A stretch of DNA of 64,000 bases from Cellulomonas marina. GTDB lineage: Bacteria > Actinomycetota > Actinomycetes > Actinomycetales > Cellulomonadaceae. The DNA is taken from NCBI RefSeq assembly GCF_900111925.1, contig NZ_FOKA01000014.1, forward strand, positions 37,517-101,516. Direction: 5' to 3'. Under the pieces are notes generated by a model that ran no database searches, was not told the DNA's origin, and saw only the letters and a program-made list of their open reading frames with translations. The position numbers were made by a program, and so were the translations under genes. This document shows, one piece after another, positions 19,179 to 28,162 of the stretch. Numbering within the stretch: position 1 is the first letter of the stretch; the number at the start of each line of letters is the position of its first letter.

Positions 19179-19688
19179 ATGACGGAGGACGCACTCGACA
19201 TCCGCCCCGTCGGCGGCCAGGACGCGGGGGAGCTGCTCACCCTGCGCCGTGCGGCCTTCGTCACGGAGGCCCAGGTCTACGGCGACCCGAACATCCCGCC
19301 GCTGACGCAGACGCTCGACGAGCTGCGCGAGGACCTGCGCGCGGTCGGCGTCATCACGCTCGGGGCGTGGCGCGGGCACCGCCTCGTCGGGTCGATCCGG
19401 GTCCTCGTCGAGGGGACGAAGGCCACCCTCGGGCGCTTCGCGGTCGCGCCGGACCTGCAGGGCCAGGGCGTGGGCACGCAGCTGCTGCTCGCGGTCGTGC
19501 CCTACCTGTCCGAGGGCGTCGAGGAGATCTGGGTCTTCACGGGCCGCGACTCCGTCCACAACATCGCGATGTACGCCAACCAGGGCTACGAGCGCCAGGA
19601 GGACCGTACGGCGGGTGACCTCACCTACGCCTACCTGCGCAAGATCGTCGGGGACGACGCCGACGCCCCCTCCGACCAGCCCGCCTGA
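19179..19688 (+). CDS. GNAT family N-acetyltransferase
   Basis: A 169-residue single-domain GNAT enzyme. The acetyl-CoA pyrophosphate-binding motif A appears as LGRFAVAPDLQGQGVGTQLL (about 88-107), with motif B in NIAMYANQGYERQE. The substrate is unknown. The protein has a regular size and no other domain. It stops about 40 bp before the ZTP riboswitch of glyA, and transcription could read through, but the riboswitch suggests that glyA has a promoter of its own. Confidence 0.85.
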   Translation: MTEDALDIRPVGGQDAGELLTLRRAAFVTEAQVYGDPNIPPLTQTLDELREDLRAVGVITLGAWRGHRLVGSIRVLVEGTKATLGRFAVAPDLQGQGVGTQLLLAVVPYLSEGVEEIWVFTGRDSVHNIAMYANQGYERQEDRTAGDLTYAYLRKIVGDDADAPSDQPA

Positions 19689-19731
19689 GACACCCCTCGT
19701 CGCCGGTGCCCGGCGCGGTACCCTGGCGGGG

Positions 19732-19812
19732 TCGCGACTGGCGCACGGGTGGGTCACCACCGGGGAGCGACGCTGCAGCAGACCACGGGTCGGACGCCTG
19801 GGCCCCCGGTCA
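19732..19812 (+). promoter_or_regulatory. ZTP (pfl) riboswitch upstream of glyA-folD
   Basis: The same pattern as before purH: CGACTGGCGC at 19735-19744, GTGGGTCACCACCGGGGAGCG with the GGGGAGC core at 19762-19768, and the 3' block CGGACGCCTGGGC at 19791-19803. The core identity between the two copies in this window is high while the connecting loops differ, which supports a real conserved RNA. About 116 nt separate it from the glyA ATG. GlyA and FolD restore formyl-tetrahydrofolate, the lack of which raises ZTP. Confidence 0.9.
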
Positions 19813-19928
19813 CCCCGCACGGTCAGCTAGTCAGTCCCCCGACGCGACCGGTGTGCGAGGGGTGCCGGACGTGAGCCGGCGGCACCCCGAGGACCGCACC
19901 GGGACCGTCACGATCCGCCAGGAGAGCC

Positions 19929-21227
19929 ATGAGCGCCGACCAGATCACCCGCCCGTCGCTGCTCGACCAGAGCATCGGCGAGGTCGACCCCGAGATCGCC
20001 GCCGTCCTCGACGGGGAGCTCGCCCGCCAGCAGGACACCCTCGAGATGATCGCCAGCGAGAACTTCGTCCCGCGCGCGGTCCTCGAGGCGCAGGGGTCGG
20101 TCCTCACCAACAAGTACGCCGAGGGCTACCCGGGCCGGCGCTACTACGGCGGCTGCGAGCAGGTCGACGTCGCGGAGACCATCGCGATCGACCGCGCGAA
20201 GGCGCTGTTCGGCGCCGAGCACGCCAACGTCCAGCCGCACTCCGGCGCCACCGCCAACGCCGCGGTCCTGCACGCGCTCATCCGCGCAGGGGACAAGATC
20301 CTCGGCCTCGAGCTGGCCCACGGCGGCCACCTCACGCACGGCATGAAGATCAACTTCTCGGGCCGGCTCTACGACGTCGCCTCCTACGGCGTGGACCCGG
20401 ACACGTTCCTCGTCGACATGGACAAGGTCCGCGAGGCGGCGCTCGAGCACCGCCCCGACGTCATCATCGGCGGCTGGTCCGCGTACCCCCGCCAGCTCGA
20501 CTTCGCGGCGTTCCGCTCCATCGCCGACGAGGTGGGCGCCAAGCTCTGGGTCGACATGGCGCACTTCGCCGGCCTCGTCGCCGCCGGGCTGCACCCCTCG
20601 CCCGTGCCGCACGCGGACGTCGTGTCCTCCACGGTGCACAAGACGATCGGCGGCCCGCGCTCGGGCTTCATCCTCTCGCGCGAGGAGCACGCGAAGAAGC
20701 TCGACTCCGCGGTCTTCCCCGGCCAGCAGGGCGGCCCGCTCATGCACGTCATCGCCGCCAAGGCCGTGGCGTTCAAGATCGCCGGCAGCGAGGCGTTCCG
20801 CGACCGCCAGGAGCGCACGCTCGAGGGCGCGCGGATCATCGCCGAGCGCCTGACCGCCCCCGAGGTGGCGCAGGCCGGCGTCTCGGTCCTCACCGGCGGC
20901 ACGGACGTGCACCTCGTCCTCGTCGACCTGCGGCACTCCGAGCTGGACGGCCAGCAGGCGGAGGACCTCCTCCACGCCGTGGGCATCACCGTGAACCGCA
21001 ACGCCGTGCCGTTCGACCCGCGCCCCCCGCGCGTCACCTCCGGCCTGCGCATCGGCACGCCGGCACTGGCCACCCGCGGCTTCGACGCCACGGCTTTCGC
21101 CGACGTCGCCGACGTCATCGCCACGGCGCTGACCCAGGGCGCGGGGGCCGACGTCGACGCGCTCAAGGCCCGCACGGCCCGGCTGGCGGAGCAGTACCCG
21201 CTGTACGCCGGCCTGCGCCAGTACTGA
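19929..21227 (+). CDS. glyA: serine hydroxymethyltransferase
   Basis: GlyA moves the serine hydroxymethyl group to tetrahydrofolate, making glycine and 5,10-methylenetetrahydrofolate. It is a PLP enzyme of 432 residues, normal for bacteria. It starts with [26 protein letters not shown] and has [15 protein letters not shown], the PLP-binding Asp in VDMAHFAGL, and Lys238 in STVHKTIGG as the Schiff-base residue. The ATG at 19929 has AGGAGAG upstream. folD starts 12 bp after its stop, forming a two-gene operon under the ZTP riboswitch. Confidence 0.97.
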   Translation: MSADQITRPSLLDQSIGEVDPEIAAVLDGELARQQDTLEMIASENFVPRAVLEAQGSVLTNKYAEGYPGRRYYGGCEQVDVAETIAIDRAKALFGAEHANVQPHSGATANAAVLHALIRAGDKILGLELAHGGHLTHGMKINFSGRLYDVASYGVDPDTFLVDMDKVREAALEHRPDVIIGGWSAYPRQLDFAAFRSIADEVGAKLWVDMAHFAGLVAAGLHPSPVPHADVVSSTVHKTIGGPRSGFILSREEHAKKLDSAVFPGQQGGPLMHVIAAKAVAFKIAGSEAFRDRQERTLEGARIIAERLTAPEVAQAGVSVLTGGTDVHLVLVDLRHSELDGQQAEDLLHAVGITVNRNAVPFDPRPPRVTSGLRIGTPALATRGFDATAFADVADVIATALTQGAGADVDALKARTARLAEQYPLYAGLRQY

Positions 21228-21239
21228 GCGGGCGGCGCC

Positions 21240-22121
21240 ATGACGGCACAGCTGCTGGACGGCACGGCCACGGCCGCGGCGATCAAGGCGGAGCTCACGG
21301 AGCGGGTCGCCGCGCTCGCGGCGCGGGGGGTCGTGCCCGGCCTGGGCACCCTGCTCGTGGGCGACGACCCCGGCTCGCGCTGGTACGTCGCCGGCAAGCA
21401 CAAGGACTGCGCGGAGGTCGGCATCGCCTCGCTGCGCGAGGACCTGCCGGCCGACGCCACGCAGGAGGACATCGAGGCCGCGGTGCGGCGCCTGAACGAG
21501 GACCCGGCCTGCACCGGGTTCATCGTCCAGCTCCCGCTGCCCGCGGGGATCGACACCCAGCGCGTCATCGAGCTCGTCGACCCCGCCAAGGACGCGGACG
21601 GGCTCCACCCGACGAACCTCGGCCGGCTCGTCCTGCGCGTGGCCGAGGACCTCGACTCACCGCTGCCCTGCACGCCGCACGGCATCGTCGAGCTCGTCGA
21701 GCGGCACGGGATCTCCTGGCGCGGGGCCGAGGTCGTCGTGGTCGGGCGGGGGGTCACCGTGGGGCGCTCGATCGGGCTGCTGCTGACCCGCCGGGCGGTC
21801 AACGCCACCGTGACGCTGACGCACACCGGCACGCGGGACCTGGCGGGGCTCACGCGCCGGGCCGACGTGGTCGTCGCGGCGGCGGGCGTGCCGGGCATCG
21901 TCACCGCGGACATGGTGAAGCCGGGGGCGGTGGTCGTCGACGTGGGCGTGTCGCGCGCGACCGATCCCGGGACCGGGAAGAGCCGGGTCGTCGGGGACGT
22001 CGAGCCGGGCGTGCGCGAGGTCGCGGGCTGGGTCTCGCCCAACCCCGGCGGCGTGGGCCCGATGACCCGCGCGATGCTGCTGCGCAACGTCGTCGAGACC
22101 GCGGAGCGCGCGGCGCGCTGA
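21240..22121 (+). CDS. folD: methylenetetrahydrofolate dehydrogenase / methenyltetrahydrofolate cyclohydrolase
   Basis: FolD oxidises 5,10-methylenetetrahydrofolate and opens the ring to 10-formyltetrahydrofolate, the donor used by PurN and PurH. The 293-residue protein shows the [18 protein letters not shown] stretch with the catalytic Lys, the QLPLP motif, [11 protein letters not shown], the [14 protein letters not shown] nucleotide-binding loop, and the C-terminal [13 protein letters not shown] signature. It sits 12 bp after glyA, so methylene-THF made by GlyA passes directly to FolD. Five copies of an 11-nt repeat follow 15 bp after the stop. Confidence 0.97.
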   Translation: MTAQLLDGTATAAAIKAELTERVAALAARGVVPGLGTLLVGDDPGSRWYVAGKHKDCAEVGIASLREDLPADATQEDIEAAVRRLNEDPACTGFIVQLPLPAGIDTQRVIELVDPAKDADGLHPTNLGRLVLRVAEDLDSPLPCTPHGIVELVERHGISWRGAEVVVVGRGVTVGRSIGLLLTRRAVNATVTLTHTGTRDLAGLTRRADVVVAAAGVPGIVTADMVKPGAVVVDVGVSRATDPGTGKSRVVGDVEPGVREVAGWVSPNPGGVGPMTRAMLLRNVVETAERAAR

Positions 22122-22136
22122 CGACGGGCGGGGCGT

Positions 22137-22191
22137 GGGCGATGAGCGGGCGATGAGCGGGCGATGAGCGGGCGATGAGCGGGCGATGAGT
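22137..22191. repeat. 11-nt tandem repeat, five copies, downstream of folD
   Basis: GGGCGATGAGC is repeated four times exactly and a fifth time with the last base T. Each junction reads ATGAGCGGGCGATGA, so every unit starts a four-codon ORF whose stop overlaps the next ATG. It lies between folD and the VOC-fold gene, inside a possible leader of the latter. Confidence 0.92.
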
Positions 22192-22263
22192 CCGTGCCCC
22201 GCCCGCGGTCTGCCCCACCAGGACGGGACGCACGGGGCGTCCCGACGACGAGGGGAGCCCGCC

Positions 22264-22755
22264 ATGGGCAAGGTCCGTCCGCACCTGTGGTTCGACCACG
22301 AGGCCGAGGAGGCCGCGACGTTCTACGCCGCGACGATCCCCGGGTCGAGGATCACGCACGTCAACCGCGCGCCGGAGGGCGTGCCGGGTGTCGAGGCCGG
22401 CGCGGCGTTCGTCGTCGAGCTCGAGCTCGACGGCATGCCGGTCACCTTCCTCAACGGCGGGCCGGGCCACCCGCAGACGGACGCGTTCAGCCTCGTCGTC
22501 GACTGCGCGGACCAGGCGGAGGTCGACCACTACTGGGCCGCGCTGACCGCCGACGGCGGTACCGAGGGCCAGTGCGGCTGGTGCCAGGACCGCTTCGGCG
22601 TGTGGTGGCAGGTCGTCCCGCGCGGCATGGAGGAGGTGCTCGCGGGCGACGACCCCGAGGGCACCCGGCGGGCGATGGGGGCGATGTTCGGCATGCGCAA
22701 GCTGGACGTCGCGGCCCTGTGGGCGGCGTACCGCGGGGAGACGGCCACCGTCTGA
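22264..22755 (+). CDS. VOC superfamily protein (PhnB / 3-demethylubiquinone methyltransferase-like domain)
   Basis: A 163-residue protein that begins with VRPHLWFDHEAEEAATFYA and contains FLNGGP, AFSLVVDC and the CGWCQDRFGVWWQVVP block, the usual landmarks of the PF06983 family in the glyoxalase/bleomycin-resistance (VOC) fold. Despite the database name, members are not proven methyltransferases; function here is unknown. The ATG at 22264 has AGGGGAG upstream. It may be co-transcribed with glyA-folD across the 11-nt repeats, but the gap of 142 bp leaves this open. Confidence 0.82.
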   Translation: MGKVRPHLWFDHEAEEAATFYAATIPGSRITHVNRAPEGVPGVEAGAAFVVELELDGMPVTFLNGGPGHPQTDAFSLVVDCADQAEVDHYWAALTADGGTEGQCGWCQDRFGVWWQVVPRGMEEVLAGDDPEGTRRAMGAMFGMRKLDVAALWAAYRGETATV

Positions 22756-22796
22756 GCCGGGCCCGGACGTCGCGGGGTCGTGTCGGTGCCCTGCGG

Positions 22797-22802
22797 CAGG
22801 AT
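22797..22802 (+). promoter_or_regulatory. -10 box of the exonuclease III gene (leaderless)
   Basis: CAGGAT ends 6 nt before the GTG at 22809. Confidence 0.45.
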
Positions 22803-22808
22803 GTCCGG

Positions 22809-23594
22809 GTGCTGACCGTCGCCACCGTGAACGTCAACGGCATCCGTGCCGCCGCCCGCCGGGGCATGGGCCTCTGGCTCGACGAGCGCAAGCCCGACGT
22901 GCTGCTCCTCCAGGAGGTGCGCGGGTCCGACGAGGTGCTGACCGAGCACCTGCCGGGGGACTGGCACCTCGTGCACGAGGAGGGCGCGGCGAAGGGGCGG
23001 GCCGGCGTCGCGGTGGCGTCGCGGCTGCCCTTCACCGCGGTGCGCGTGGGGCTGGGCACCGACGTCCCCGGGGACGCCGGGCGCTGGGTCGAGGCCGACC
23101 TCGAGGCGCCCGGCGGCGCCCTCACCGTCGTCTCGGCGTACCTGCACTCCGCGACCGTCGGGACCCCGTCGCTCGACGAGAAGTACGCCTACCTCGAGGT
23201 CGTGACCGTCCGGATGGCGCAGCTGGCCGACGCGACGGCGCTCGTCGGCGGCGACCTCAACATCGCCCATCGGGAGGTGGACCTCAAGAACTGGAAGGGC
23301 AACCTGAAGAGCGCGGGCTTCCTGCCCGAGGAGCGCGCGTACCTGGACCGGTGGTTCGACGACCTCGGCTGGCGCGACCTGGGCCGGGACCTCGGCGGGC
23401 CGGGGCCGGGGCCGTACACGTGGTGGTCCTGGCGGGGTAAGGCGTACGACAACGACGCCGGGTGGCGGATCGACTACCAGCTCGGCTCGCCGGATCTCGC
23501 CCGCCGGGCCGTCCGCGCGCAGGTGGACCGGGCCGCGACCTACGCGGAGCGCTTCTCCGACCACGCCCCGCTCGTCGTGGAGTACGACCTGTAG
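22809..23594 (+). CDS. xth: exodeoxyribonuclease III (AP endonuclease)
   Basis: A 261-residue member of the exonuclease/endonuclease/phosphatase fold that cuts DNA 5' of abasic sites and trims blocked 3' ends in base excision repair. Catalytic landmarks are present: TVNVNGIRAA at the N-terminus, the metal-binding Glu in LLLQEVRG, GGDLNIAH with the catalytic Asp-Asn pair, YTWWSWRG, RIDYQLGS and the C-terminal SDHAPLVV with the general-base Asp-His. The GTG at 22809 lies 6 nt after CAGGAT, a leaderless arrangement. It is convergent with the efflux operon; only 18 bp separate the two stops. Confidence 0.94.
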   Translation: MLTVATVNVNGIRAAARRGMGLWLDERKPDVLLLQEVRGSDEVLTEHLPGDWHLVHEEGAAKGRAGVAVASRLPFTAVRVGLGTDVPGDAGRWVEADLEAPGGALTVVSAYLHSATVGTPSLDEKYAYLEVVTVRMAQLADATALVGGDLNIAHREVDLKNWKGNLKSAGFLPEERAYLDRWFDDLGWRDLGRDLGGPGPGPYTWWSWRGKAYDNDAGWRIDYQLGSPDLARRAVRAQVDRAATYAERFSDHAPLVVEYDL

Positions 23595-23612
23595 AGGTCG
23601 TGCCCTGACGGG

Positions 23613-24827
23613 TCAGTAGCGGATCGCGTCGATGACCTTGACGCGGACCGCGACGACGGCCGGGATGAGGCCCGCCAGGGCACCGACGCCCGTCGCGGCC
23701 GCCATGCCGACGAGCGCGGCCGACACCGGGAACGGCGGCATCTCCTGGATGGCCCCGCCGAACACGCGGTCCACCGGCACGGACTTGATGATCGCCACGG
23801 CGAGCACCACGCCGACCGCTCCGGCGACGACGGTCGCCACGACCGACTCCATGAGCACGCCGAAGAACACCCGCCCCGAGGTGGCGCCGAAGGACCGGCG
23901 GATGCCGATCTCGCGGATGCGGTAGCGGACGGTCACGAGCGCGATGTTCACCAGGCCGAGGCCGCCGAGCAGCAGCGCGAAGGCGCCGACCCCGATGCCC
24001 ACCCAACGGGCGGCGCCGTCGATGTCGAAGGTCTCGCCCCAGCCGCGGTTGTCGCTGACGTCCACCTGCAGGCCCGGCACGGCGGCGGCCATGTCGCGGG
24101 AGATCCGGGCGCCCAGCTCGTCGGCCATGTCGGCGGGCACCCACACGGACAGGGTCGGCGGCCCGCCGCCCCAGGCCGGGTTGGCGGTGCCGTACCAGTG
24201 CGCGAGCTGGTCGTAGAGGACCATCGCGAACGGCTCGGGGTTCTCGTACCCCTCGTCCATGACGCCGATGACCGTGGCGCGCACCGGGTCCGTGCGGCCC
24301 AGCAGGACGGTGGGGTGGTCCGCCACGCGGGCCCCGACGCGGTCGAGGAAGGCCTCGTTGACCACCAGCGTCGGCGCGTAGGCCTGCGCGTCGGCGGCCG
24401 TGAACCACCGGCCCTCGGTGATCGGGATGCGCTGCAGGACCCCGGCCGCCGGGTCGACGGCCCGCACGCCGATGTCCTGCACGCCGCTGCCGGGGAAGCG
24501 GATGGGCGCGCCCGTCCACAGGTCCCGCGTCGACCAGGTGAGCCCGTAGCGGGCCAGGGTCTCGGCGTAGGCGGCGTCGACGCGGGCGTTGTCCTCCTCG
24601 GTCGTGGCGCCGGTCATCGACCACGCGCTCACCATGAGCGTGACCTGCCGGCCGGACTGCCGGTCCGTCTGCTCGGCGAAGGCCTGCTTGAGCATCGCCA
24701 CCGCCGCGGTGACCCCGGTGATGGCCGTGACGGCCACGGCGACGCCCACGAGGGCGAGCAGCACGCGCAGCCGGTGGATGCGCAGCTCCTGCCACGCCTC
24801 GACGACGGTGCTGACGAGGCCGGTCAC
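23613..24827 (-). CDS. ABC transporter permease, MacB/FtsX-like
   Basis: A 404-residue permease with the MacB topology: one N-terminal membrane helix (about 20-45), a large extracytoplasmic domain of about 200 residues (MacB_PCD), then three helices in the FtsX domain at the C-terminus, including the RIREIGIRRSFGAT coupling segment. With the ATPase and the adaptor encoded upstream it forms a tripartite MacAB-type system that exports peptides, antibiotics or envelope lipids; the substrate is unknown. Its GTG overlaps the ATPase stop (GTGA), so translation is coupled. Confidence 0.88.
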   Translation of the reverse strand: MTGLVSTVVEAWQELRIHRLRVLLALVGVAVAVTAITGVTAAVAMLKQAFAEQTDRQSGRQVTLMVSAWSMTGATTEEDNARVDAAYAETLARYGLTWSTRDLWTGAPIRFPGSGVQDIGVRAVDPAAGVLQRIPITEGRWFTAADAQAYAPTLVVNEAFLDRVGARVADHPTVLLGRTDPVRATVIGVMDEGYENPEPFAMVLYDQLAHWYGTANPAWGGGPPTLSVWVPADMADELGARISRDMAAAVPGLQVDVSDNRGWGETFDIDGAARWVGIGVGAFALLLGGLGLVNIALVTVRYRIREIGIRRSFGATSGRVFFGVLMESVVATVVAGAVGVVLAVAIIKSVPVDRVFGGAIQEMPPFPVSAALVGMAAATGVGALAGLIPAVVAVRVKVIDAIRY

Positions 24828-25693
24828 GGTCCGACCACCGGGCTCGTGACCTCGGTGCGGGCGGCATCCGGTGCCGCTGCCGGCGGCGCGGCGGGCACCG
24901 ACGGCGCGAGCACCGGCGGCAGGCTGCGCCCGGACGCGTCGTGCGTGCGCTCGGCCAGGTCCACCGGCACGTCGCCGACCCACTCGGTGACGCGCCCCGG
25001 CTCGCCGAGGCTCACGGGGACGAGCACGCCGTCGGCCAGCCGGTAGCAGCGCTGGGCGCGCGCGGCCACGGACAGGTCGTGCGTGATGGTGACCAGCGCC
25101 GCCCCGGTGTCGGCGGCGACCTCGTCGAGCAGGTCCATGACGCTGGCGCCCGTCTCGACGTCGAGGGCGCCGGTGGGCTCGTCGGCGAGGATGACGCGCG
25201 GGCCGCGCACGAGGGCGCGGGCGATGGCGACGCGCTGCTGCTCACCGCCGGACAGCTTCTCCGGCATCGTCTCCAACCGGTCGCCCAGGCCGACGCGCTC
25301 GAGCATCGCGGCGGCCAGCGAGGTGCGCCGCCAGAACTGGCGACCCGGCGCGTACATGAGCGGCGCGACGACGTTCTCCAGCGCGGTGCGCCCCGGCAGC
25401 AGGTTGAACTGCTGGAAGACGAAGCCGAAGTCGCGCCCGCGCCGCTTCGTCCGGGTGCGCGACGAGAGCCGGCCGATGGGCACGCCGTCCAGCAGGTACT
25501 GGCCCTCGGTGGGGGAGTCGAGCAGCCCGAGGATGTTGAGCAGCGTCGACTTGCCGGTGCCGGAGCGCCCGACGACGGACACGTGCTCGCCCGTGTCGAC
25601 CGCCAGGTCCACGCCGCGCAGGATGTGCAGGCGTCGGTCGTCGGGCAGCAGGACCGAGCGCGTGACGCCGGTCAGCTCCAGGAGCGCGCTCAT
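24824..25693 (-). CDS. ABC transporter ATP-binding protein, MacB/LolD-like
   Basis: A 289-residue ABC ATPase with Walker A GRSGTGKST, the FVFQQFNLLPGRTALENV segment, signature LSGGEQQRVAIARAL, Walker B VILADEPTGALD and switch His in TITHDLS. These are typical of the MacB/LolD subfamily. A C-terminal extension of about 60 Ala/Pro-rich residues follows the ABC domain. The ATG at 25693 overlaps the adaptor stop (ATGA), and the stop overlaps the permease start. It supplies energy for the efflux system. Confidence 0.92.
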   Translation of the reverse strand: MSALLELTGVTRSVLLPDDRRLHILRGVDLAVDTGEHVSVVGRSGTGKSTLLNILGLLDSPTEGQYLLDGVPIGRLSSRTRTKRRGRDFGFVFQQFNLLPGRTALENVVAPLMYAPGRQFWRRTSLAAAMLERVGLGDRLETMPEKLSGGEQQRVAIARALVRGPRVILADEPTGALDVETGASVMDLLDEVAADTGAALVTITHDLSVAARAQRCYRLADGVLVPVSLGEPGRVTEWVGDVPVDLAERTHDASGRSLPPVLAPSVPAAPPAAAPDAARTEVTSPVVGP

Positions 25694-26739
25694 CCGCCGC
25701 ACACCGCCGGGTCGTACTGCGACGGGTCGGCGCAGTCGACGGCCGCGTCGGCCACCGGGATGAACTGCAGCACGTGCTCGCCGGGCTCCAGGCCACCCGT
25801 GACCTGGACCATCTCGCCGTCGGTGAGCCCGAGGGCGACCTGCCGCAGCTCGCCCTCCGGGGCCGCGTCCGTGACGACCCAGACGTTGCCGTTCTGCACC
25901 GAGCCCTGCACGGCGGTCACGGGGACGACGACGCCGTCGGCCTGCCCGTTGGTGATCTCCAGGTCCGCGCCGAGGCCGGCGAACGCGGTGACGCCGGCGG
26001 GCACGGCGCACGTGACGGTCCCGGACGCCGTCGTGCCGTCGGGGCTCGTCGCGACGCCCGTGCCGGCGCCGCCGGCGTCCGTGCCGGTCCCGGTGCCGCC
26101 GGCCGCGGCGCCGATCCGCATTCCGGTGCAGGTGAACGGCGCGGGCCCGCCCTTGAGCGTGACCTGGGCCTCCGTCGGGGCGTTGACGAGGCGGTACTGC
26201 TGCTCGGGCGTGAGCGTGCCCGTGACCGACAGGGTGCCGGGGGTGACGCTCGCGACGACGTCCCCGATGGCGACCTCCTGCCCGACGAGCACCGGCAGCG
26301 TGAGGGTCCCGCCGACGGGCACCGTGATCGTCGTCGTCGTGACCTTCGGGGCGCGCTCGGTGACGGTCTGCTCCCCGGTGGTGGGGTCGGTCGTGACGAC
26401 CGGCTCCTGCGGCGTCTCCGTCCGGATCTGCACGATCCCGGCATCGGGCCCGACGCCGACGCCGTCCGTCGCCAGGAGCTTGGCGACGGTCCCGGCCGCC
26501 GTGGACTTCACGGGGACGGCCGGGTCGGCCACGACCGACCCGGCGACCTTCACCGTGTTGACGACGGTCCCGGTGGCGACCTCGACGGTGGGCTCGACGA
26601 GCTGGCCGCCGGGGACCAGCGGGTCCTCCGCCGTCTGCAGCTCGGCTCCGCTGAACGCGATGCGCACGAGCGCGACGGCGATGACCGCCCAGATGACCAG
26701 GCGCAGGGCGGGGAAGACGATGCGACGGGTGACACCCAC
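25690..26739 (-). CDS. efflux adaptor (HlyD/MacA-like membrane fusion protein)
   Basis: A 349-residue protein with one N-terminal membrane helix (FPALRLVIWAVIAVALV region) and a secreted part made of beta-rich domains like those of HlyD/RND adaptors: GTVVNTVKVAGSVVADP, a region of interrupted lipoyl-like repeats, and a final barrel domain ending in VQVTGGLEPGEHVL. Pairs of Cys lie near the middle and the C-terminus. The GTG at 26739 is chosen over one further upstream because GAGAGG is 9 nt before it; a TAGGGT -10 box is at 26791-26796. It is the first gene of the three-gene operon, each overlapping the next by 4 nt. Confidence 0.82.
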   Translation of the reverse strand: MGVTRRIVFPALRLVIWAVIAVALVRIAFSGAELQTAEDPLVPGGQLVEPTVEVATGTVVNTVKVAGSVVADPAVPVKSTAAGTVAKLLATDGVGVGPDAGIVQIRTETPQEPVVTTDPTTGEQTVTERAPKVTTTTITVPVGGTLTLPVLVGQEVAIGDVVASVTPGTLSVTGTLTPEQQYRLVNAPTEAQVTLKGGPAPFTCTGMRIGAAAGGTGTGTDAGGAGTGVATSPDGTTASGTVTCAVPAGVTAFAGLGADLEITNGQADGVVVPVTAVQGSVQNGNVWVVTDAAPEGELRQVALGLTDGEMVQVTGGLEPGEHVLQFIPVADAAVDCADPSQYDPAVCGG

Positions 26740-26902
26740 GGTGGTGCGCCTCTCGGGTCGGGGGCCGGCTGCCCCCCAGCCGACCACGCGACCCTAGCGG
26801 CCGGCATCGTCCCGCAGGAGGAGATTCGGCCCCCGAGTTGCACGACTGTGGTTCACGTGCTGCCGCGGCCCCGCCCCACCGGGGGAGGACGGCGGCACCG
26901 TG

Positions 26903-28162
26903 TCAGCGACCCGCCGGCGTCAGGCCCAGCGAGAGCCCGGCCAGACCACGGCGACGGCCGGCGAGCGCGGTCGCGACCCCGCGCAGCGCCTGCGCCCCCG
27001 GGCCGCCGGGGTGCGCCGCGACGACGGGCACGCCGGCGTCGCCGGCCTCCCGCACGGGGACGTCGAGGGGCACCTGCGCCAGCACCGGGACGTCGGTCCC
27101 CGTCAGGCGGGACAGCTCGTCGGCGACCTGACGCCCGCCGCCGCTGCCGAAGAGCTCGAGGCGCGTGCCGTCCGGCTGCTCGAGCCAGGACATGTTCTCG
27201 ACGACGCCGACGACCCGCTGCCGGGTCTGCACGGCGACCGAGCCGGCGCGGGCGGCGACCTCCGCGGCCGCCGGCTGCGGCGTGGTGACCACGACGATCT
27301 CGCTCGTCGGGAGGAGCTGCGCCACGGAGATGGCGATGTCGCCGGTGCCGGGCGGCAGGTCGAGCAGCAGCACGTCGAGGTCGCCCCAGAACACGTCCGC
27401 GAGGAACTGCTGCAGCGCGCGGTGCAGCATCGGTCCGCGCCACACGACGGGCTGACCCGCGGGCACGAACATCCCGATGGACACGACCTTGACCCCGTGC
27501 GCGACGGGCGGCAGCAGCATGTCGTCCACCCGCGTCGGCGCGCGGTCCACGCCCAGCATGCGCGGCAGGCTGAAGCCGTGGATGTCGGCGTCGACGACGC
27601 CCACGCGCAGGCCCTCCTGCGCGAGCGCGACCGCGAGGTTCGCCGTCACGGTCGACTTGCCCACCCCGCCCTTGCCGGACGCGATGGCGTAGACCTTCGT
27701 CAGCGAGCCGGGCTGCGCGAAGGGGATGACCGGCTCGGCGGTGCCGCCGCGCAGGTGGGCGCGCAGCTCCGCGCGCTGCTCGGGGCTCATGGCACCGAGC
27801 GCGACGTCGACGGACGCGACCCCCGCGACGCCGAGCGCGGCGGCGGTCACGTCGCGCGTCAGGGTGTCCTTGAGCGGGCACGCGGCGACGGTGAGGTCCA
27901 CGCCGACCACGACGTGCGCGCCGTCCGGGCCCGACCCGGCCACCTCGACCGACCGGACCATGCCGAGCTCGGTGATCGGCCGGCGGATCTCGGGGTCCTG
28001 CACGGCGCCCAGCGCGGCGCGGACGGCGTCGACGAGGGCGTCCGACGACGGGCCGGCGGAGGGCGTCGTCCCCTGGTCGGGGACGTCGCGGCGGACGTCG
28101 CGGCGGACGTCGCGGCGGACGTCGACGGGGTCAGCGGGACGAGGGTCGGGCACGGGTCCCAT
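26903..28162 (-). CDS. mrp: Mrp/NBP35-type P-loop ATPase, iron-sulfur cluster carrier
   Basis: A 419-residue ApbC/Mrp protein. It has an N-terminal DUF59/MIP18-like domain (about 40-130), then a ParA/MinD-type P-loop domain with the deviant Walker A SGKGGVGKST at 162-171 and the DADIHG and LPPGTGD motifs. Family members bind a labile Fe-S cluster and hand it to client proteins. The CxxC motif often found near the C-terminus of the ATPase domain is not present. A 12-nt repeat places VRRD units near the N-terminus. The start at 28162 overlaps the end of the DUF1003 gene by 32 nt, so the true start may be further in. Confidence 0.9.
   Translation of the reverse strand: MGPVPDPRPADPVDVRRDVRRDVRRDVPDQGTTPSAGPSSDALVDAVRAALGAVQDPEIRRPITELGMVRSVEVAGSGPDGAHVVVGVDLTVAACPLKDTLTRDVTAAALGVAGVASVDVALGAMSPEQRAELRAHLRGGTAEPVIPFAQPGSLTKVYAIASGKGGVGKSTVTANLAVALAQEGLRVGVVDADIHGFSLPRMLGVDRAPTRVDDMLLPPVAHGVKVVSIGMFVPAGQPVVWRGPMLHRALQQFLADVFWGDLDVLLLDLPPGTGDIAISVAQLLPTSEIVVVTTPQPAAAEVAARAGSVAVQTRQRVVGVVENMSWLEQPDGTRLELFGSGGGRQVADELSRLTGTDVPVLAQVPLDVPVREAGDAGVPVVAAHPGGPGAQALRGVATALAGRRRGLAGLSLGLTPAGR
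28082..28126. repeat. 12-nt tandem repeat in mrp
   Basis: GACGTCGCGGCG occurs three times exactly plus a partial copy. On the minus strand it encodes Asp-Val-Arg-Arg units close to the Mrp N-terminus. Confidence 0.9.
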
